A stretch of DNA of 64,000 bases from Solirubrobacter phytolaccae (GTDB lineage Bacteria > Actinomycetota > Thermoleophilia > Solirubrobacterales > Solirubrobacteraceae). The DNA is taken from contig NZ_JAPDDP010000035.1 in assembly GCF_027587195.1 (NCBI RefSeq), positions 1 through 64,000 on the forward strand, written 5' to 3'. The number at the start of each line of letters is the position of its first letter. Within the stretch, counting starts at the first letter, position 1. The notes under the pieces are model-generated. The model was not told the DNA's origin and made no database searches. It saw only the letters and a program-made list of their open reading frames with translations. A program made the position numbers and the translations under genes. Positions 1 through 8,657 of this stretch are shown here, piece after piece.

Positions 1-158
1 CGCTCCGCGAAGCCCGGCCCGAGTCGCGCGCCGGCGCGCACGACGAGCACGTCGCCGGCCGCCGCGCGCAGATCGTCCACGGCGCGCGCCGCGAGGCCGA
101 GCGCGCGCAGGTGCGCGACGGTGTCGTCCGCCGGCGCCGGATGGACGAGAACCTCCAG
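1..158 (-). CDS. Partial gene, possible glycosyltransferase N-terminus
   Basis: An open frame begins directly after the TAA stop of the methyltransferase gene and runs off the left edge. It reads about 52 residues (LEVLVHPAPADDTVAHL... then GDVLVVRAGARLGPGF). The second stretch resembles the strand before the donor-binding loop in GT-A glycosyltransferases, but the fragment is too short to assign. The frame has no ATG, GTG or TTG near its beginning: the choices are a CTG at base 158, immediately after the upstream stop, or a GTG at base 80. It lies at the end of a leftward glycan-export operon, which fits a glycosyltransferase. Function is inferred mainly from context. Confidence 0.4.
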   Translation of the reverse strand, partial: MEVLVHPAPADDTVAHLRALGLAARAVDDLRAAAGDVLVVRAGARLGPGFAE

Positions 159-1130
159 TTAGAGCTCCCAGCGCGAGACGGGCTGATCCTCCGGGATCGC
201 CTCGAGCTCGGCGGCGTCGATCGGCTCCAGGTCGGCGTCCGTGAAGCCGGCCTGGTCGAAGATCTCCCGCATCGTGAACGCACGCCGCTTGCCGTCCACG
301 AGCGCGAACAGGCGCTCGTCGGGCGTCTTGACGACGCGCACGCCCTCGACCTCGTGGAGCGCCGGCTCGCGGCGTAGGAAGCCGAAGATGTCGCGCCCGC
401 TCGTCACGGGCCACATCGGGTCGCCCACGGCCGGCCAGTCGCTGACGACGCGATGCATCGAGTAGCGGCCGAGCTGCGCGAGCGCGCCCAGCTGGTCCTC
501 GCTCATGTAGTAGATGTGCCCGAGGCGGTGCGGGTCGTCGAACGGCCGGCTCCACGTGTCCTGCACGTACTGGACCTCGAAGTGGTACGAGCCGCCGGGC
601 GAGTCGAGGTTGATCGCGTGGATCAGGATCACGCCGCCCGGACGCAGGATCCGGCGCGCGCTGAGCAGGTAGCTGAAGACGTTCTGCGGCTGCAGGTGCA
701 GCAGCACGTCGTAGCTGTAGATGAAGTCGATGCTGGTGTCGGCCACGCCCTCGAAGTCGCGGCCGTTGAGCTGCAGGTAGCTGACGTCGGGACCTTCACC
801 GACGTGCGCCTTCGTGCGGGCGAGCATGTCGGACGAGATGTCCGCGCACGTCAGGTGACGGGTGCGCTCGCGCAGATGGGCGCTGAACTTGCCGCCGCCG
901 CAGCCGAGCTCGAGCACGTCGACGTCGCCGAGGAACGGGGCCGCGACCTCGGTGATGATCCGCTCCGCGAACTCGGGCCCACCCCACTCCTCGCCGAGCA
1001 CCTTCGTGCCGAGGTTGAGATCCGGTCGATCGGCCCATTCACGGGCGTACTTGGACCACGTCTGATTCAGCGCCTGAACGGGATCGGCGGCCGGTGAAGG
1101 TGCGCTTTTCTGGCGCTTCCGCAGCTGCAT
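159..1130 (-). CDS. Class I SAM-dependent methyltransferase
   Basis: A predicted cytoplasmic methyltransferase of 323 residues. The SAM-binding motif I is VLELGCGGGKF at about residues 72-82, and the post-motif segment ILRPGGVILIHAINL follows near 155-170. The N-terminus is basic (RKRQK). The last third (about 240-323) is an extra domain that I do not recognise. It sits 25 bases downstream of the ABC permease gene in a leftward operon with exporter genes, so its substrate is probably a sugar or lipid-linked glycan. The methyl acceptor cannot be deduced from the sequence. The ATG at base 1130 is the first start that keeps the whole domain. Confidence 0.8.
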   Translation of the reverse strand: MQLRKRQKSAPSPAADPVQALNQTWSKYAREWADRPDLNLGTKVLGEEWGGPEFAERIITEVAAPFLGDVDVLELGCGGGKFSAHLRERTRHLTCADISSDMLARTKAHVGEGPDVSYLQLNGRDFEGVADTSIDFIYSYDVLLHLQPQNVFSYLLSARRILRPGGVILIHAINLDSPGGSYHFEVQYVQDTWSRPFDDPHRLGHIYYMSEDQLGALAQLGRYSMHRVVSDWPAVGDPMWPVTSGRDIFGFLRREPALHEVEGVRVVKTPDERLFALVDGKRRAFTMREIFDQAGFTDADLEPIDAAELEAIPEDQPVSRWEL

Positions 1131-1155
1131 GCCGCAGCAGTGAAGCAGAACGGAT

Positions 1156-1989
1156 CTAAAGGTTCTCGGCGATGTTCGGCGCCTCGCGCTGGAAGACCCA
1201 GAGGCCCAGCGCGAACGATCCGAACACGATCACGGCGGTGATCAGCAGGTGCCACGGCTCGCCCACGGCGTCGAAGATCGACGGCGCGTTGTGATCCACC
1301 ATCGCGTGCCGCATCTGCGTCAGCACGGCCGCGATCGGGTTGATCAGGTACACGTCGCGGTACTCCTCCGGCACCATCGTGGCGACGTACAGGATCGGCG
1401 AGCCGTAGAAGAGCGCCTGCTGGACGACGTCCCAGATCGGCGCGATGTCGCGGAAGCGGACGAACAGCGAGCCGAGCAGCATCCCGAGCCCGGCGGCGAA
1501 GATCAGCAGCGCGCCGACCAGGAACGGCAGCTCGATCCACGTCCACATCGGATAGACGCCGTTGAGCAGCGCGAAGATCAGCACGGCCACGAGCGTCATG
1601 CCGACGTTGAACAGCGCGCCGAGCACGATCGACAACGGGATGACGAGCCGTGGGAAGCGTACTTTTCGCAACAGGCTCTCGCGGGCGACGAGCGACTGCA
1701 CCGAGCCGCCCGCGATCTCGCCGAAGAACGTGAAGAGCACGATCGCGAAGAGGATGTAGACCGCGTAGTGCGGCACGTCGTCGCCGAGCTTGGCGAACTC
1801 GCTGAACACGAGGTAGATCACGCCGAAGAGGGCGAACGGGCGCGCGAGCGACCACAGGTAGCCGAGGAAGGAGCCGTAGAACCGCAGCTTCCACTCGGTG
1901 ACCGCGAGCACCCAGGCGAGGGTCCACGTGCGGCGGATCGTGGCGCTGCGCTCGTTGCCGCTCGCGTTGCGAACCGTGATGGCACTCAT
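1156..1989 (-). CDS. ABC-2 type polysaccharide export permease (Wzm/TagG-like)
   Basis: This is the membrane subunit of a two-gene exporter that moves lipid-linked polysaccharide or teichoic-acid-like glycans across the cytoplasmic membrane. The 277-residue protein has about six hydrophobic segments and a cytoplasmic N-terminal stretch, as in ABC2_membrane proteins. GSLFVRFRDIAPIWDVVQQ and the following short helices (about 185-210) match the family's conserved cytoplasmic loop. Its ATG overlaps the stop of the ATP-binding subunit gene by 4 bases, which implies translational coupling. The C-terminal Wzt-type domain of that partner suggests that a finished glycan is recognised before export. 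Confidence 0.9.
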   Translation of the reverse strand: MSAITVRNASGNERSATIRRTWTLAWVLAVTEWKLRFYGSFLGYLWSLARPFALFGVIYLVFSEFAKLGDDVPHYAVYILFAIVLFTFFGEIAGGSVQSLVARESLLRKVRFPRLVIPLSIVLGALFNVGMTLVAVLIFALLNGVYPMWTWIELPFLVGALLIFAAGLGMLLGSLFVRFRDIAPIWDVVQQALFYGSPILYVATMVPEEYRDVYLINPIAAVLTQMRHAMVDHNAPSIFDAVGEPWHLLITAVIVFGSFALGLWVFQREAPNIAENL

Positions 1990-3239
1990 GCGCGCTTGAT
2001 CTCCAGGACCTGATCGAGATCGACGAGCCCGCCCGTGCTGCGCGTCGCGAACACGAGCAGCGTCGCCGCGTGCTCGCGCTCGTCCACGATGTCGGCCGCG
2101 TTGCCGGCCCGCGCGACCACCGGGCTGAGCGAGTACTGGCCGGCCGAGAAGCGGAACGAGAACCCGATCTTGACCACGACGGTCTCGCCCGCCTTAAAGG
2201 CGCCGGTCTCCCCGCGTTCGAACTGCGAGGAGGCGGCCATCACGGTCTGCCCGGACTGCGTGTGCAGCGCCCATCCGACGATCGGGTCCTGCATGTCCTC
2301 GAGGAACTTGACTTCGAAAAGCCCGAAGCAGAACTCGCCCTGCGAGAGCGTGCTCACATGCTGCCAGGACTCGTTCTCGAACCACGTCCGCGTGATCTCG
2401 GCGGACTTGCGGTCGCCGTGGCGGCGCTCCTCGACGGCCTCGTGCACGACCCCGGCGAAGTTGAGCTGGTTGTAGGCGCGCGCGACCTCGCGAGGTGCGC
2501 CCAGCGTGACCATCTTGCCCTTCTCGACGAGCATCGCGCGGTCGCAGAAGCGCTCCACGGCCGACATGTCGTGGGTGACGAAGATGATCGTCTTGCCCTC
2601 GCTCTTGAGGCGCTCGAACTGCTGATAGCACTTGTGCTGGAAGGCGGCGTCGCCGACCGCGAGCACCTCGTCGACGAGCAGCACGTCGGCGTCGACCTCG
2701 ATCCCGATCGAGAACGCGAGCCGGACGGCCATGCCCGACGAGTAGTTCTTGAGCTTGAGGTCGATGAACTCCTCGAGCCCGGCGAAGGCGATGATGTCGT
2801 CGAACCGCTCACGCGCCTGCTTGGGCGTGAGCCCGAGCATCGTCGCGTTGATGATCACGTTCTCGCGCGCCGTCAGGTCCATGTTGAACCCGACGCCCAG
2901 CTCGATGAACGGCGACAGCCGCCCGTCGATCGTGATCGAGCCCGTGTCGACGCGGTAGATCCCGGCGAGGCACTTGAGCAGCGTGCTCTTGCCCGAGCCG
3001 TTGCGGCCGACGATGCCGAAGAACTCACCCGGGGCGATCTGCACCGAGATGTCCTGCACGGCCTTGAGCTCGTCGAACACGCGCGAGCGGAACGGGTGCA
3101 GCGCGCGCTCCTTGAGCGTGGAGTAGCGCTGGTGCGGGAGCCGGAACGTCTTGGAGACCGAGTCGATGACCACCGCCGGGTGGCCCGTCGACGCGGCCGC
3201 CGAGTCCTTTCCGGGCATGGCGTCGATCACGGTCGGCAA
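1986..3239 (-). CDS. ABC transporter ATP-binding protein with C-terminal glycan-binding domain (Wzt/TagH-like)
   Basis: This is the ATPase subunit of the exporter. Of its 417 residues, Walker A is GIVGRNGSGKST (75-86), the signature is YSSGM (166-170) and Walker B is VLLVDEVLAVGD (186-197). Residues after about 265 form a beta-rich domain of the Wzt C-terminal type (QSGQTVMAAS, FRFSAGQYSLSPVV), which in characterised systems binds the finished polysaccharide end. The chosen start is a TTG at base 3239: a TAGCGT box ends exactly 7 bases upstream, the spacing seen at many starts here. An ATG at base 3218 is the alternative. It is followed without a gap by the permease gene. Confidence 0.9.
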   Translation of the reverse strand: MPTVIDAMPGKDSAAASTGHPAVVIDSVSKTFRLPHQRYSTLKERALHPFRSRVFDELKAVQDISVQIAPGEFFGIVGRNGSGKSTLLKCLAGIYRVDTGSITIDGRLSPFIELGVGFNMDLTARENVIINATMLGLTPKQARERFDDIIAFAGLEEFIDLKLKNYSSGMAVRLAFSIGIEVDADVLLVDEVLAVGDAAFQHKCYQQFERLKSEGKTIIFVTHDMSAVERFCDRAMLVEKGKMVTLGAPREVARAYNQLNFAGVVHEAVEERRHGDRKSAEITRTWFENESWQHVSTLSQGEFCFGLFEVKFLEDMQDPIVGWALHTQSGQTVMAASSQFERGETGAFKAGETVVVKIGFSFRFSAGQYSLSPVVARAGNAADIVDEREHAATLLVFATRSTGGLVDLDQVLEIKRA

Positions 3240-3246
3240 GCGGCCA

Positions 3247-3252
3247 ACGCTA
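3247..3252 (-). promoter_or_regulatory. -10 box (TAGCGT) for the Wzt/Wzm operon
   Basis: On the minus strand TAGCGT is followed by 7 bases and then the TTG start of the ATPase gene. No Shine-Dalgarno sequence lies between them, so the transcript is probably leaderless. The box sits in the 19-base gap after the upstream methyltransferase gene and would give the exporter its own promoter. Confidence 0.5.
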
Positions 3253-3258
3253 GCAACG

Positions 3259-4203
3259 TCATCCGAGCCGGAACCCGAGCTCGCGCGCGTCCTCAGGCAG
3301 GTCCTGGAGCTCGGTGGCGACGAACCGCAGGCGGTTCGCGCCGGTCGCCAGCTCGAGGTCCAGCGCGTGCGCGCCGGGGCTCAGCGCGCGGTCGATCCCG
3401 ACGCCGGTGACCTGCACCGAACCCGTCTCGAGCGTGAGCTCCAGCGTGTACGGGGTGGCCGCGTCGGCGTACAGCAGCAGCTCCGCCTCGCCGGCCGCCC
3501 AGCGCCAGCTCGAGCCGTCCGCGCCGTGCTCGCGGCGGTAGAAGCCGGTGTTCCAGACCGCGGCCACGGGCGGCCCCGCGCCGTCGGTGCGGGCGAACCC
3601 CTCGCCCTCCCACAGCCAATCGTCGCGGATCTCGAGCTCGACCCGCTCGAACCCGGCACGGTGCAGCTCGTCGCTGAGCAGCAGGCCCGTGAACCCGGCG
3701 TGGTGGTAGTCACCGTTGTAGGCCTGCGTGCCGAACAGGAAGTGCATGATCTCGCGGTGGCGCTCGGCGGTGTCGTCCTGCTGCAGCCAGCGCAGCAGCG
3801 CCTCCAGGTCCGGGACGCGCAGCCACAGCCGCCCGCCCGGGGCCAGGAGCCGGCGCCACTCCTTCAGCGCCACGGGCACGTCGTCGCGCTCCAGGTGTTC
3901 GAGGATGTCCTGCGCGATGACCTCCTCGTAGCGCCCGCTCGGTAGGGCCGTGAGCGCGCGGACGTCGCCGACGAGATCCGGGCTGTGGAAGTCGTGCAGA
4001 TCCACGTTCAGGTAGCCGGGGCGGTTGTCCCAGCCGGAGCCGAGGTTCACGCGCGTCGGGAATGCGAGCGGGTCGAACGGCTTGGGCGGATGGCCGAAGC
4101 GGTCGACGAGCCGGTTGCGCAGACCCATGGGGACCCGGCGACGCCAGCGCTGGGGAACGCGGCCGGCAAGCTCCTGCAAGGGGATGGGCATCGGCGCACG
4201 CAT
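3259..4203 (-). CDS. SAM-dependent methyltransferase with C-terminal beta domain
   Basis: A 314-residue protein. Residues 52-71 (VNLGSGWDNRPGYLNVDL) match the compact methyltransferases found in polysaccharide clusters, where LGSG replaces the usual DxGxGxG. EEVIAQDILEHLERDDVP and LLAPGGRLWLRVPD complete the fold to about residue 200. Residues 225-314 look like a beta-sandwich rich in Leu, Thr and Val (GAHALDLELATGANRLRFVA), possibly a carbohydrate-binding module; that is inference. It lies 21 bases downstream of the large membrane protein gene in a leftward operon. The methyl acceptor is unknown and is presumably a sugar of the exported glycan. Confidence 0.75.
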   Translation of the reverse strand: MRAPMPIPLQELAGRVPQRWRRRVPMGLRNRLVDRFGHPPKPFDPLAFPTRVNLGSGWDNRPGYLNVDLHDFHSPDLVGDVRALTALPSGRYEEVIAQDILEHLERDDVPVALKEWRRLLAPGGRLWLRVPDLEALLRWLQQDDTAERHREIMHFLFGTQAYNGDYHHAGFTGLLLSDELHRAGFERVELEIRDDWLWEGEGFARTDGAGPPVAAVWNTGFYRREHGADGSSWRWAAGEAELLLYADAATPYTLELTLETGSVQVTGVGIDRALSPGAHALDLELATGANRLRFVATELQDLPEDARELGFRLG

Positions 4204-4224
4204 GTTAGGCGGCGCCGATGAACG

Positions 4225-6516
4225 TCAGGGGGTGATGTAGCCGTCGAGGTACATGCCGCACGCCTCCTCGGCGGGCAGCGTCCGGTCCGCGTCGTCGCGC
4301 GTGGCGACGATCGTGCCGAGAGCGGCGCCGCCCTGGCGGCCGATCGGCGTCTTGTCGGCGACGGTCACGTACACGTCGGTCGGTTCACCGGTGGCGCGGA
4401 CCCTGCCGACGGGCCACAGCGCGCCGTAGGTCTCCAGGTTCGACGGCAGCGTGCGCGAGAACCCTTCCGCGTCGACTTGGATGTTGCGGCTACCGGAGTA
4501 CTGGAGCGAGAGGTCCCATTCGCCGGGCGCCAGCGTGAGCCGCTGACGGACGGTCGCGCCCGGCGGGACCTCCGCGAACGTGCTGTTCGGGTTCGTCACG
4601 GGCGCCGTGCCGTCGAGGTAGCGCCACTGCGGGCCGGGCGAGCCGATCGGCTCCCGTCGCACGAGCGCCTGCGCGTCGGCGCCGATCGACGGCACGCCAC
4701 GGCGGCACTGCAGCTTCGAGCCTGGGAGCCCTTCCGCCTCGATCAGCTGCTTGTCCGGCACGGGTCCGTTGCGCTTCCACAGCGTGTAGAAGGACGATCG
4801 CTGAATCGGCGTCCAGTCGCCCGGCAGGCGGCTGATGTAGCCCGTGCTCGACGTGATCGCCAGCTCGGCCTTGGCGTACGTCGCGGGTGTCACCGCGTCC
4901 GGGTCCACGGGCACGCCGCTGCCGATCCGCTTGCGGAACTCGATCGGGAACGCGGGGTTGATCGAGTACTGCGCGACCATCGCGACACGCGCGTCGATCA
5001 GCTCCCAGGCGACGAAGTTGTCGTAGCCGATGAAAAGCACCTCGCGGTCCTCGATCGCGGGCGAGAACGTCCGCAGGTCGAGCGCGGGGGACAGCGAGCC
5101 GACGTTCGAGCTGCGCAGGGCGAGGCTCGAGCTCCACAGCATCAGCGCCGCGGCCACGGCCCCGGCCCCGTACGCCGCGATCCGCAGGGTTGGGACGCGG
5201 ACCGACAGCAGCCCGCGCAACAGCACGCAGACGGCGAGCGGGGCGAGGATGACCATCGCCTTCGCCGTCACGTACGGGCCCTGGATCTGACGGGTGGCGA
5301 GGTAGATAACGAGCGCTGCGATGAACGCCGAGCCGAGCGCGAAGCGGCGCTTGCGCGCGTCGCTGACGAGCGCCGCGACGATCCCGATCGTGAACACGAT
5401 GGCGAGACCGTTCACGAGCGCCATGTTCGACGGTTCGAGGCGGAAGTCGCCCGACGGCCAGACCCCGAGCACCTGGCGCAGCGGTAGGTAGCCCCAGAGG
5501 TTGCCGAGGAACGCCTTCTGGTCGCCGCCGCCGGCCGCGTTCTCGGCCGCGTTGAAGGTGACGAGCCGGTCGATCTGCGGCAGGCTCAGCGCGATCAGCA
5601 CGCCGACGGCGGTCGCGCCGAGGACGACGACGCGCTTGACGTCGGCGCCGTTCGGCCGCCACCGGGTGGCGACCGCCGTGGCCACCAGCCACACGCCGAG
5701 CGTGCCCACGAGCCAGGCCGGCCCGGGCGCGCCGAGCGTGCCGAAGGCCCCGGCGGCGAGCAGCGCCAGCAGCGCCACCGTCCCCCGGCGCCAGTCGCGA
5801 TCGGCCGCGACGCGCTCCAGCGCGACGGCGAACGCGAACGTGAACAGCGCGGCGATCAAGTCCTTGAACGCGAACTGGCCGAAGTACGCCGCGGGCAGGA
5901 AGCCGAAGGCGGCCGCGGCGGCGCACAGGCCGCGCATCCACGCCGGTCCGTCCGTGATCGCCGTCGCGGCGACGGCGCCCATCGCGATCACGGTGACGAG
6001 CATCAGCGCGGTGAACACGGCCGGGTCGTCGCTTCCGAGCAGGCTCACCAGGCCGGCGGCGAGGGCGTGCGGCGCGATCGGATAGCTGTTCAGCGCCCCG
6101 GTCAGCGGCAGGGCGATGTTCAGCCGGAGCGAGTCCGCCAGCGCCCAGTGCGAGCCGACGTCGTCGAGCTTGCCGACGCCGAGGATGCCGAACCGGCCTT
6201 CGGCGAGGAACGGCAGCACGCCGGCGACCGCGACGAGGCCCATCGCGACCAGCACCGCGCGATCCGGCATCACGAGGTCGCGGCGGGCGATCCAGGCAGC
6301 TACGAGCACGGTCGTCACGAGCACCACCGCGGCGCTCGTCCCGTGGCCGGGGAGGCGCACGCCCAGCACCGCGACGAGCAGCAGCAGGCTGAGCCCGAAC
6401 GCGAGCTCGAGGCCGCCGAGCGCGCGGGCGTCGGCCAGCACGAGCGCCGCCCGTCCGACCAACCAGCTGCCGCCGAGCATGCAGGCGAGCGCGACGATCA
6501 TGGCGAAGGCGCTCAT
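4225..6516 (-). CDS. Large polytopic membrane protein, putative GT-C type glycosyltransferase
   Basis: A 763-residue protein. Roughly residues 1-470 contain a dozen or more hydrophobic helices. The remainder is a soluble domain (GYDNFVAWELIDARVAM onward) ending in a beta-rich stretch (LTLAPGEWDLSLQYSGSRN). This layout, a many-helix N-terminus followed by an extracytoplasmic domain, is typical of GT-C enzymes that use polyprenyl-phosphate sugars. An acidic pair in an early loop (GVGKLDDVGSHWALAD) is a candidate catalytic loop. No family-specific motif is certain. The gene is the first of the leftward arm and diverges from the methyltransferase gene at 6564. A similar architecture is encoded at 8658-10856. 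Confidence 0.65.
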   Translation of the reverse strand: MSAFAMIVALACMLGGSWLVGRAALVLADARALGGLELAFGLSLLLLVAVLGVRLPGHGTSAAVVLVTTVLVAAWIARRDLVMPDRAVLVAMGLVAVAGVLPFLAEGRFGILGVGKLDDVGSHWALADSLRLNIALPLTGALNSYPIAPHALAAGLVSLLGSDDPAVFTALMLVTVIAMGAVAATAITDGPAWMRGLCAAAAAFGFLPAAYFGQFAFKDLIAALFTFAFAVALERVAADRDWRRGTVALLALLAAGAFGTLGAPGPAWLVGTLGVWLVATAVATRWRPNGADVKRVVVLGATAVGVLIALSLPQIDRLVTFNAAENAAGGGDQKAFLGNLWGYLPLRQVLGVWPSGDFRLEPSNMALVNGLAIVFTIGIVAALVSDARKRRFALGSAFIAALVIYLATRQIQGPYVTAKAMVILAPLAVCVLLRGLLSVRVPTLRIAAYGAGAVAAALMLWSSSLALRSSNVGSLSPALDLRTFSPAIEDREVLFIGYDNFVAWELIDARVAMVAQYSINPAFPIEFRKRIGSGVPVDPDAVTPATYAKAELAITSSTGYISRLPGDWTPIQRSSFYTLWKRNGPVPDKQLIEAEGLPGSKLQCRRGVPSIGADAQALVRREPIGSPGPQWRYLDGTAPVTNPNSTFAEVPPGATVRQRLTLAPGEWDLSLQYSGSRNIQVDAEGFSRTLPSNLETYGALWPVGRVRATGEPTDVYVTVADKTPIGRQGGAALGTIVATRDDADRTLPAEEACGMYLDGYITP

Positions 6517-6526
6517 CGAGCGCAGC

Positions 6527-6532
6527 AGGATA
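6527..6532 (-). promoter_or_regulatory. -10 box (TATCCT) for the leftward glycan operon
   Basis: TATCCT on the minus strand lies 10 bases before the ATG at 6516. A second box, TACCGT, faces the other way at 6551-6556, so the 47-base gap holds back-to-back promoters for the two arms of the glycan locus. Confidence 0.45.
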
Positions 6533-6550
6533 GTCCGGGGCCTGGCCCGC

Positions 6551-6556
6551 TACCGT
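6551..6556 (+). promoter_or_regulatory. -10 box (TACCGT) for the rightward glycan operon
   Basis: TACCGT is followed by exactly 7 bases and the GTG start at 6564 with no ribosome binding site, which is the leaderless arrangement. Confidence 0.5.
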
Positions 6557-6563
6557 CGGGCCG

Positions 6564-7439
6564 GTGAACGCGATCGACGAGACCTGCAAGGTGTGCGGCT
6601 CGGCCACCGAACCCGTTGGGGTGGTGACCGGGCGCCTGCGTGGGCGGACGTTCCACGTCCGCCGCTGCGGCACCTGCGGCTACGGGTTCATCGCCGATCC
6701 GTGGACGGACTACGGCGAGATCTACTCCGACGCGTACTACGCGGGCGAGGGGGCCGATCCGCTCGTCGACTACGTCTTCGAGATGGAGCACGTGGACCGC
6801 ACGATCCGTCGCTACGAGTGGCGCGGGATCGCCGCGCGGGTGCACGCGCTGACGCCGGTCGGCGCCGCGACGCGCTGGCTCGACTACGGGTGCGGCACGG
6901 GCGGGCTCGTCACCTACCTGCGCGGTCGCGGTGTCGACGCGGTCGGCTTCGAGCAGGGCTGGAGCGTGCCGCGCCTGCGCGAGCGCGAGGTGCCGATCGT
7001 CGACGAGCTCGACGAGCACGCCGGCCGGTACGACGTGGTGACCGCGATCGAGGTCCTCGAGCACGTGCTCGACCCGGTCGAGGAGCTGCGCCGGATGGCC
7101 GCGCTGCTGCGGCCGGGTGGGCTGCTGTTCCTGACCACGGGCAACGCCGAGCCGCACCGCGAGAAGCTCAACGAGTGGAACTACGTGATCCCCGAGATCC
7201 ACGTGTCGTTCTTCGAGCCCCGAACGCTGGTGACGGCGATGGAGCGCGCCGGCCTGCGTCCCGAGCGCCCGGGCTTCGGGCCGGGCTGGACGGACATCAT
7301 CCGCTTCAAGGCGCTCAAGAACCTCAAGCGCCGCACCGTCTCGCCGCTGGACCGGGCACTTCCGTGGCCCGTTCTGGCCCGCGCACTCGACCGTCGGATC
7401 CACACGTCCGCGCACCCGGTCGGCTGGGCGCCTCGCTAG
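6564..7439 (+). CDS. Zinc-ribbon class I SAM methyltransferase
   Basis: A 291-residue protein. Cys8/Cys11 and Cys35/Cys38 form a zinc ribbon at the N-terminus, as in the sugar C-methyltransferase-like group. The Rossmann methyltransferase domain follows, with motif I WLDYGCGTGGLV at about 105-116, AIEVLEHVLDPVEEL near 156-170 and LLRPGGLLFLTTGN near 176-189. Proteins of this build act in sugar or polyketide tailoring. The start is a GTG placed 7 bases after a TACCGT box. It is the first gene of the rightward glycan arm and precedes the heptose genes. The substrate is not deducible. Confidence 0.8.
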   Translation: MNAIDETCKVCGSATEPVGVVTGRLRGRTFHVRRCGTCGYGFIADPWTDYGEIYSDAYYAGEGADPLVDYVFEMEHVDRTIRRYEWRGIAARVHALTPVGAATRWLDYGCGTGGLVTYLRGRGVDAVGFEQGWSVPRLREREVPIVDELDEHAGRYDVVTAIEVLEHVLDPVEELRRMAALLRPGGLLFLTTGNAEPHREKLNEWNYVIPEIHVSFFEPRTLVTAMERAGLRPERPGFGPGWTDIIRFKALKNLKRRTVSPLDRALPWPVLARALDRRIHTSAHPVGWAPR

Positions 7440-7442
7440 GGT
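7437..7442 (+). promoter_or_regulatory. Possible -10 box (TAGGGT) for the isomerase gene
   Basis: TAGGGT overlaps the stop codon of the preceding gene and ends 8 bases before the ATG at 7451. It could give the heptose genes an internal leaderless promoter. Confidence 0.35.
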
Positions 7443-7450
7443 CGTCGCCC

Positions 7451-8059
7451 ATGTCCGACTTCGCCGACACCTACTTCGAGGCCGCCGCGGAGCTCTCGCG
7501 TTCGGTGCCCCGCGACCGCGTGGACGCGATGGCGCAGCGGCTCGCCGCCGTGCGCGACGGTGGCGGACGCCTGTTCATCCTCGGCGTCGGCGGCGGCGCC
7601 GGGCACGCCTCGCACGCGGTCAACGACTTCCGCAAGCTGTGCGCGCTCGAGAGCTACGCGCCGTCGGACAACGTGTCCGAGCTGACCGCGCGCACGAACG
7701 ACGAGGGCTGGGACACCAGCTACATCGAGTACCTGAAGACCTCGCGCCTGTCGGAACGTGACGCGATCCTCGTCTTCTCCGTCGGCGGCGGCTCCCGCGA
7801 GCACAACGTGTCGATGAACCTGGTGCGCGCGGTCGAGCACGCCAAGGAGGTCGGCGCGCTGATCTGCGGCGTCGTCGGCAGCGCCACGGGCACGACGGCC
7901 CAGCTCGGCGACGTGGTGATCGTCGTCGACGCGCCGCCCGCGCTCAAGACGCCGCTCGTCGAGTCGCTGCAGGCGCTCGTCTGGCACGGGGTCATCACGC
8001 ACCCCGACCTGGCCGCCGCGGCCGGCAAGTGGGAGAGCGTGGAGGCCGCGACGCGGTGA
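7451..8059 (+). CDS. gmhA: SIS-domain protein, sedoheptulose 7-phosphate isomerase (GmhA-like)
   Basis: Predicted to convert sedoheptulose 7-phosphate into D-glycero-D-manno-heptose 7-phosphate in the cytoplasm, the first committed step to activated heptose. The 202-residue protein is one SIS fold with the phosphate loop LFILGVGGGAGHASHAVNDF (about 38-57) and a second loop, VFSVGGGSREHNVS, near 111-124. Length fits GmhA. The SIS fold alone does not prove the substrate. The call rests on the directly overlapping GmhB-like phosphatase and the HddA and HddC genes nearby. Its stop overlaps the GTG of the phosphatase gene by 4 bases. Confidence 0.75.
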   Translation: MSDFADTYFEAAAELSRSVPRDRVDAMAQRLAAVRDGGGRLFILGVGGGAGHASHAVNDFRKLCALESYAPSDNVSELTARTNDEGWDTSYIEYLKTSRLSERDAILVFSVGGGSREHNVSMNLVRAVEHAKEVGALICGVVGSATGTTAQLGDVVIVVDAPPALKTPLVESLQALVWHGVITHPDLAAAAGKWESVEAATR

Positions 8060-8634
8060 GCCGCGCGGCGATCTTCCTGGATCGCGACGGCGTGTTGAAC
8101 GACCCGGTGCCCGACGGTGACGGGCCTCCGGAGTCGCCGTATCACCCCGAGGACGTGCACCTCTCGACCGGCGCGGTCGAGGGCGCGCGGGCGCTCCGCG
8201 CGGCGGGGTTCGCGCTCGTGGTGGTGACCAACCAGCCCGCCGCGGCCAAGGGCACGGCGACCGTGGCCGCGCTGATGGCCGTCAACTCGCGCGTGCGCGA
8301 GGTGCTCGCAGACGCCGCCGTCGAGCTGGACGGCTGGTACACGTGCCTGCATCACCCGGCCGGCACGGTCCCGGAGCTGAGCGGGCCGTGCGACTGCCGC
8401 AAACCCGCGGCCGGGATGCTCCTGCAGGCCGCGCGCGAGCTGGACCTCGACCTCGCGGCGAGCTGGATCGTCGGCGACTCGGACTCCGACGTCGGCGCCG
8501 GCGAGCGCGCGGGCGTGCGCACCGCCCTCGTGGAGCACCCCGGGTCCGCGCACCGACGTTCGGATCTCGTGGCCCCGGACGTGCGCGCCGCGGACCTCGC
8601 GGAGGCCGCCGCCGCCATCGTCGCGGCCGCCTGA
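8056..8634 (+). CDS. gmhB: HAD phosphatase, D-glycero-D-manno-heptose 1,7-bisphosphate 7-phosphatase (GmhB-like)
   Basis: Predicted to remove the C7 phosphate from heptose 1,7-bisphosphate. The 192-residue protein has the HAD nucleophile motif FLDRDGVLND (residues 7-16), the TNQ motif (VVVTNQPA) and the zinc-binding loop typical of the GmhB/HisB-N group (CLHHPAG followed by CDCRKPAAGML), then the acidic motif IVGDSDSDVGAG. The start is a GTG inside the end of the isomerase gene (GTGA overlap), so the two are translationally coupled. GmhB is the best-supported member of the heptose pathway here because of the cysteine-rich loop. Confidence 0.8.
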   Translation: MSRAAIFLDRDGVLNDPVPDGDGPPESPYHPEDVHLSTGAVEGARALRAAGFALVVVTNQPAAAKGTATVAALMAVNSRVREVLADAAVELDGWYTCLHHPAGTVPELSGPCDCRKPAAGMLLQAARELDLDLAASWIVGDSDSDVGAGERAGVRTALVEHPGSAHRRSDLVAPDVRAADLAEAAAAIVAAA

Positions 8635-8642
8635 ACCGCCGC

Positions 8643-8648
8643 TACCCT
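8643..8648 (+). promoter_or_regulatory. -10 box (TACCCT) upstream of the membrane protein gene
   Basis: TACCCT ends 9 bases before the ATG at 8658 in the 23-base gap after the phosphatase gene. Confidence 0.4.
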
Positions 8649-8657
8649 CGTCGCCGC

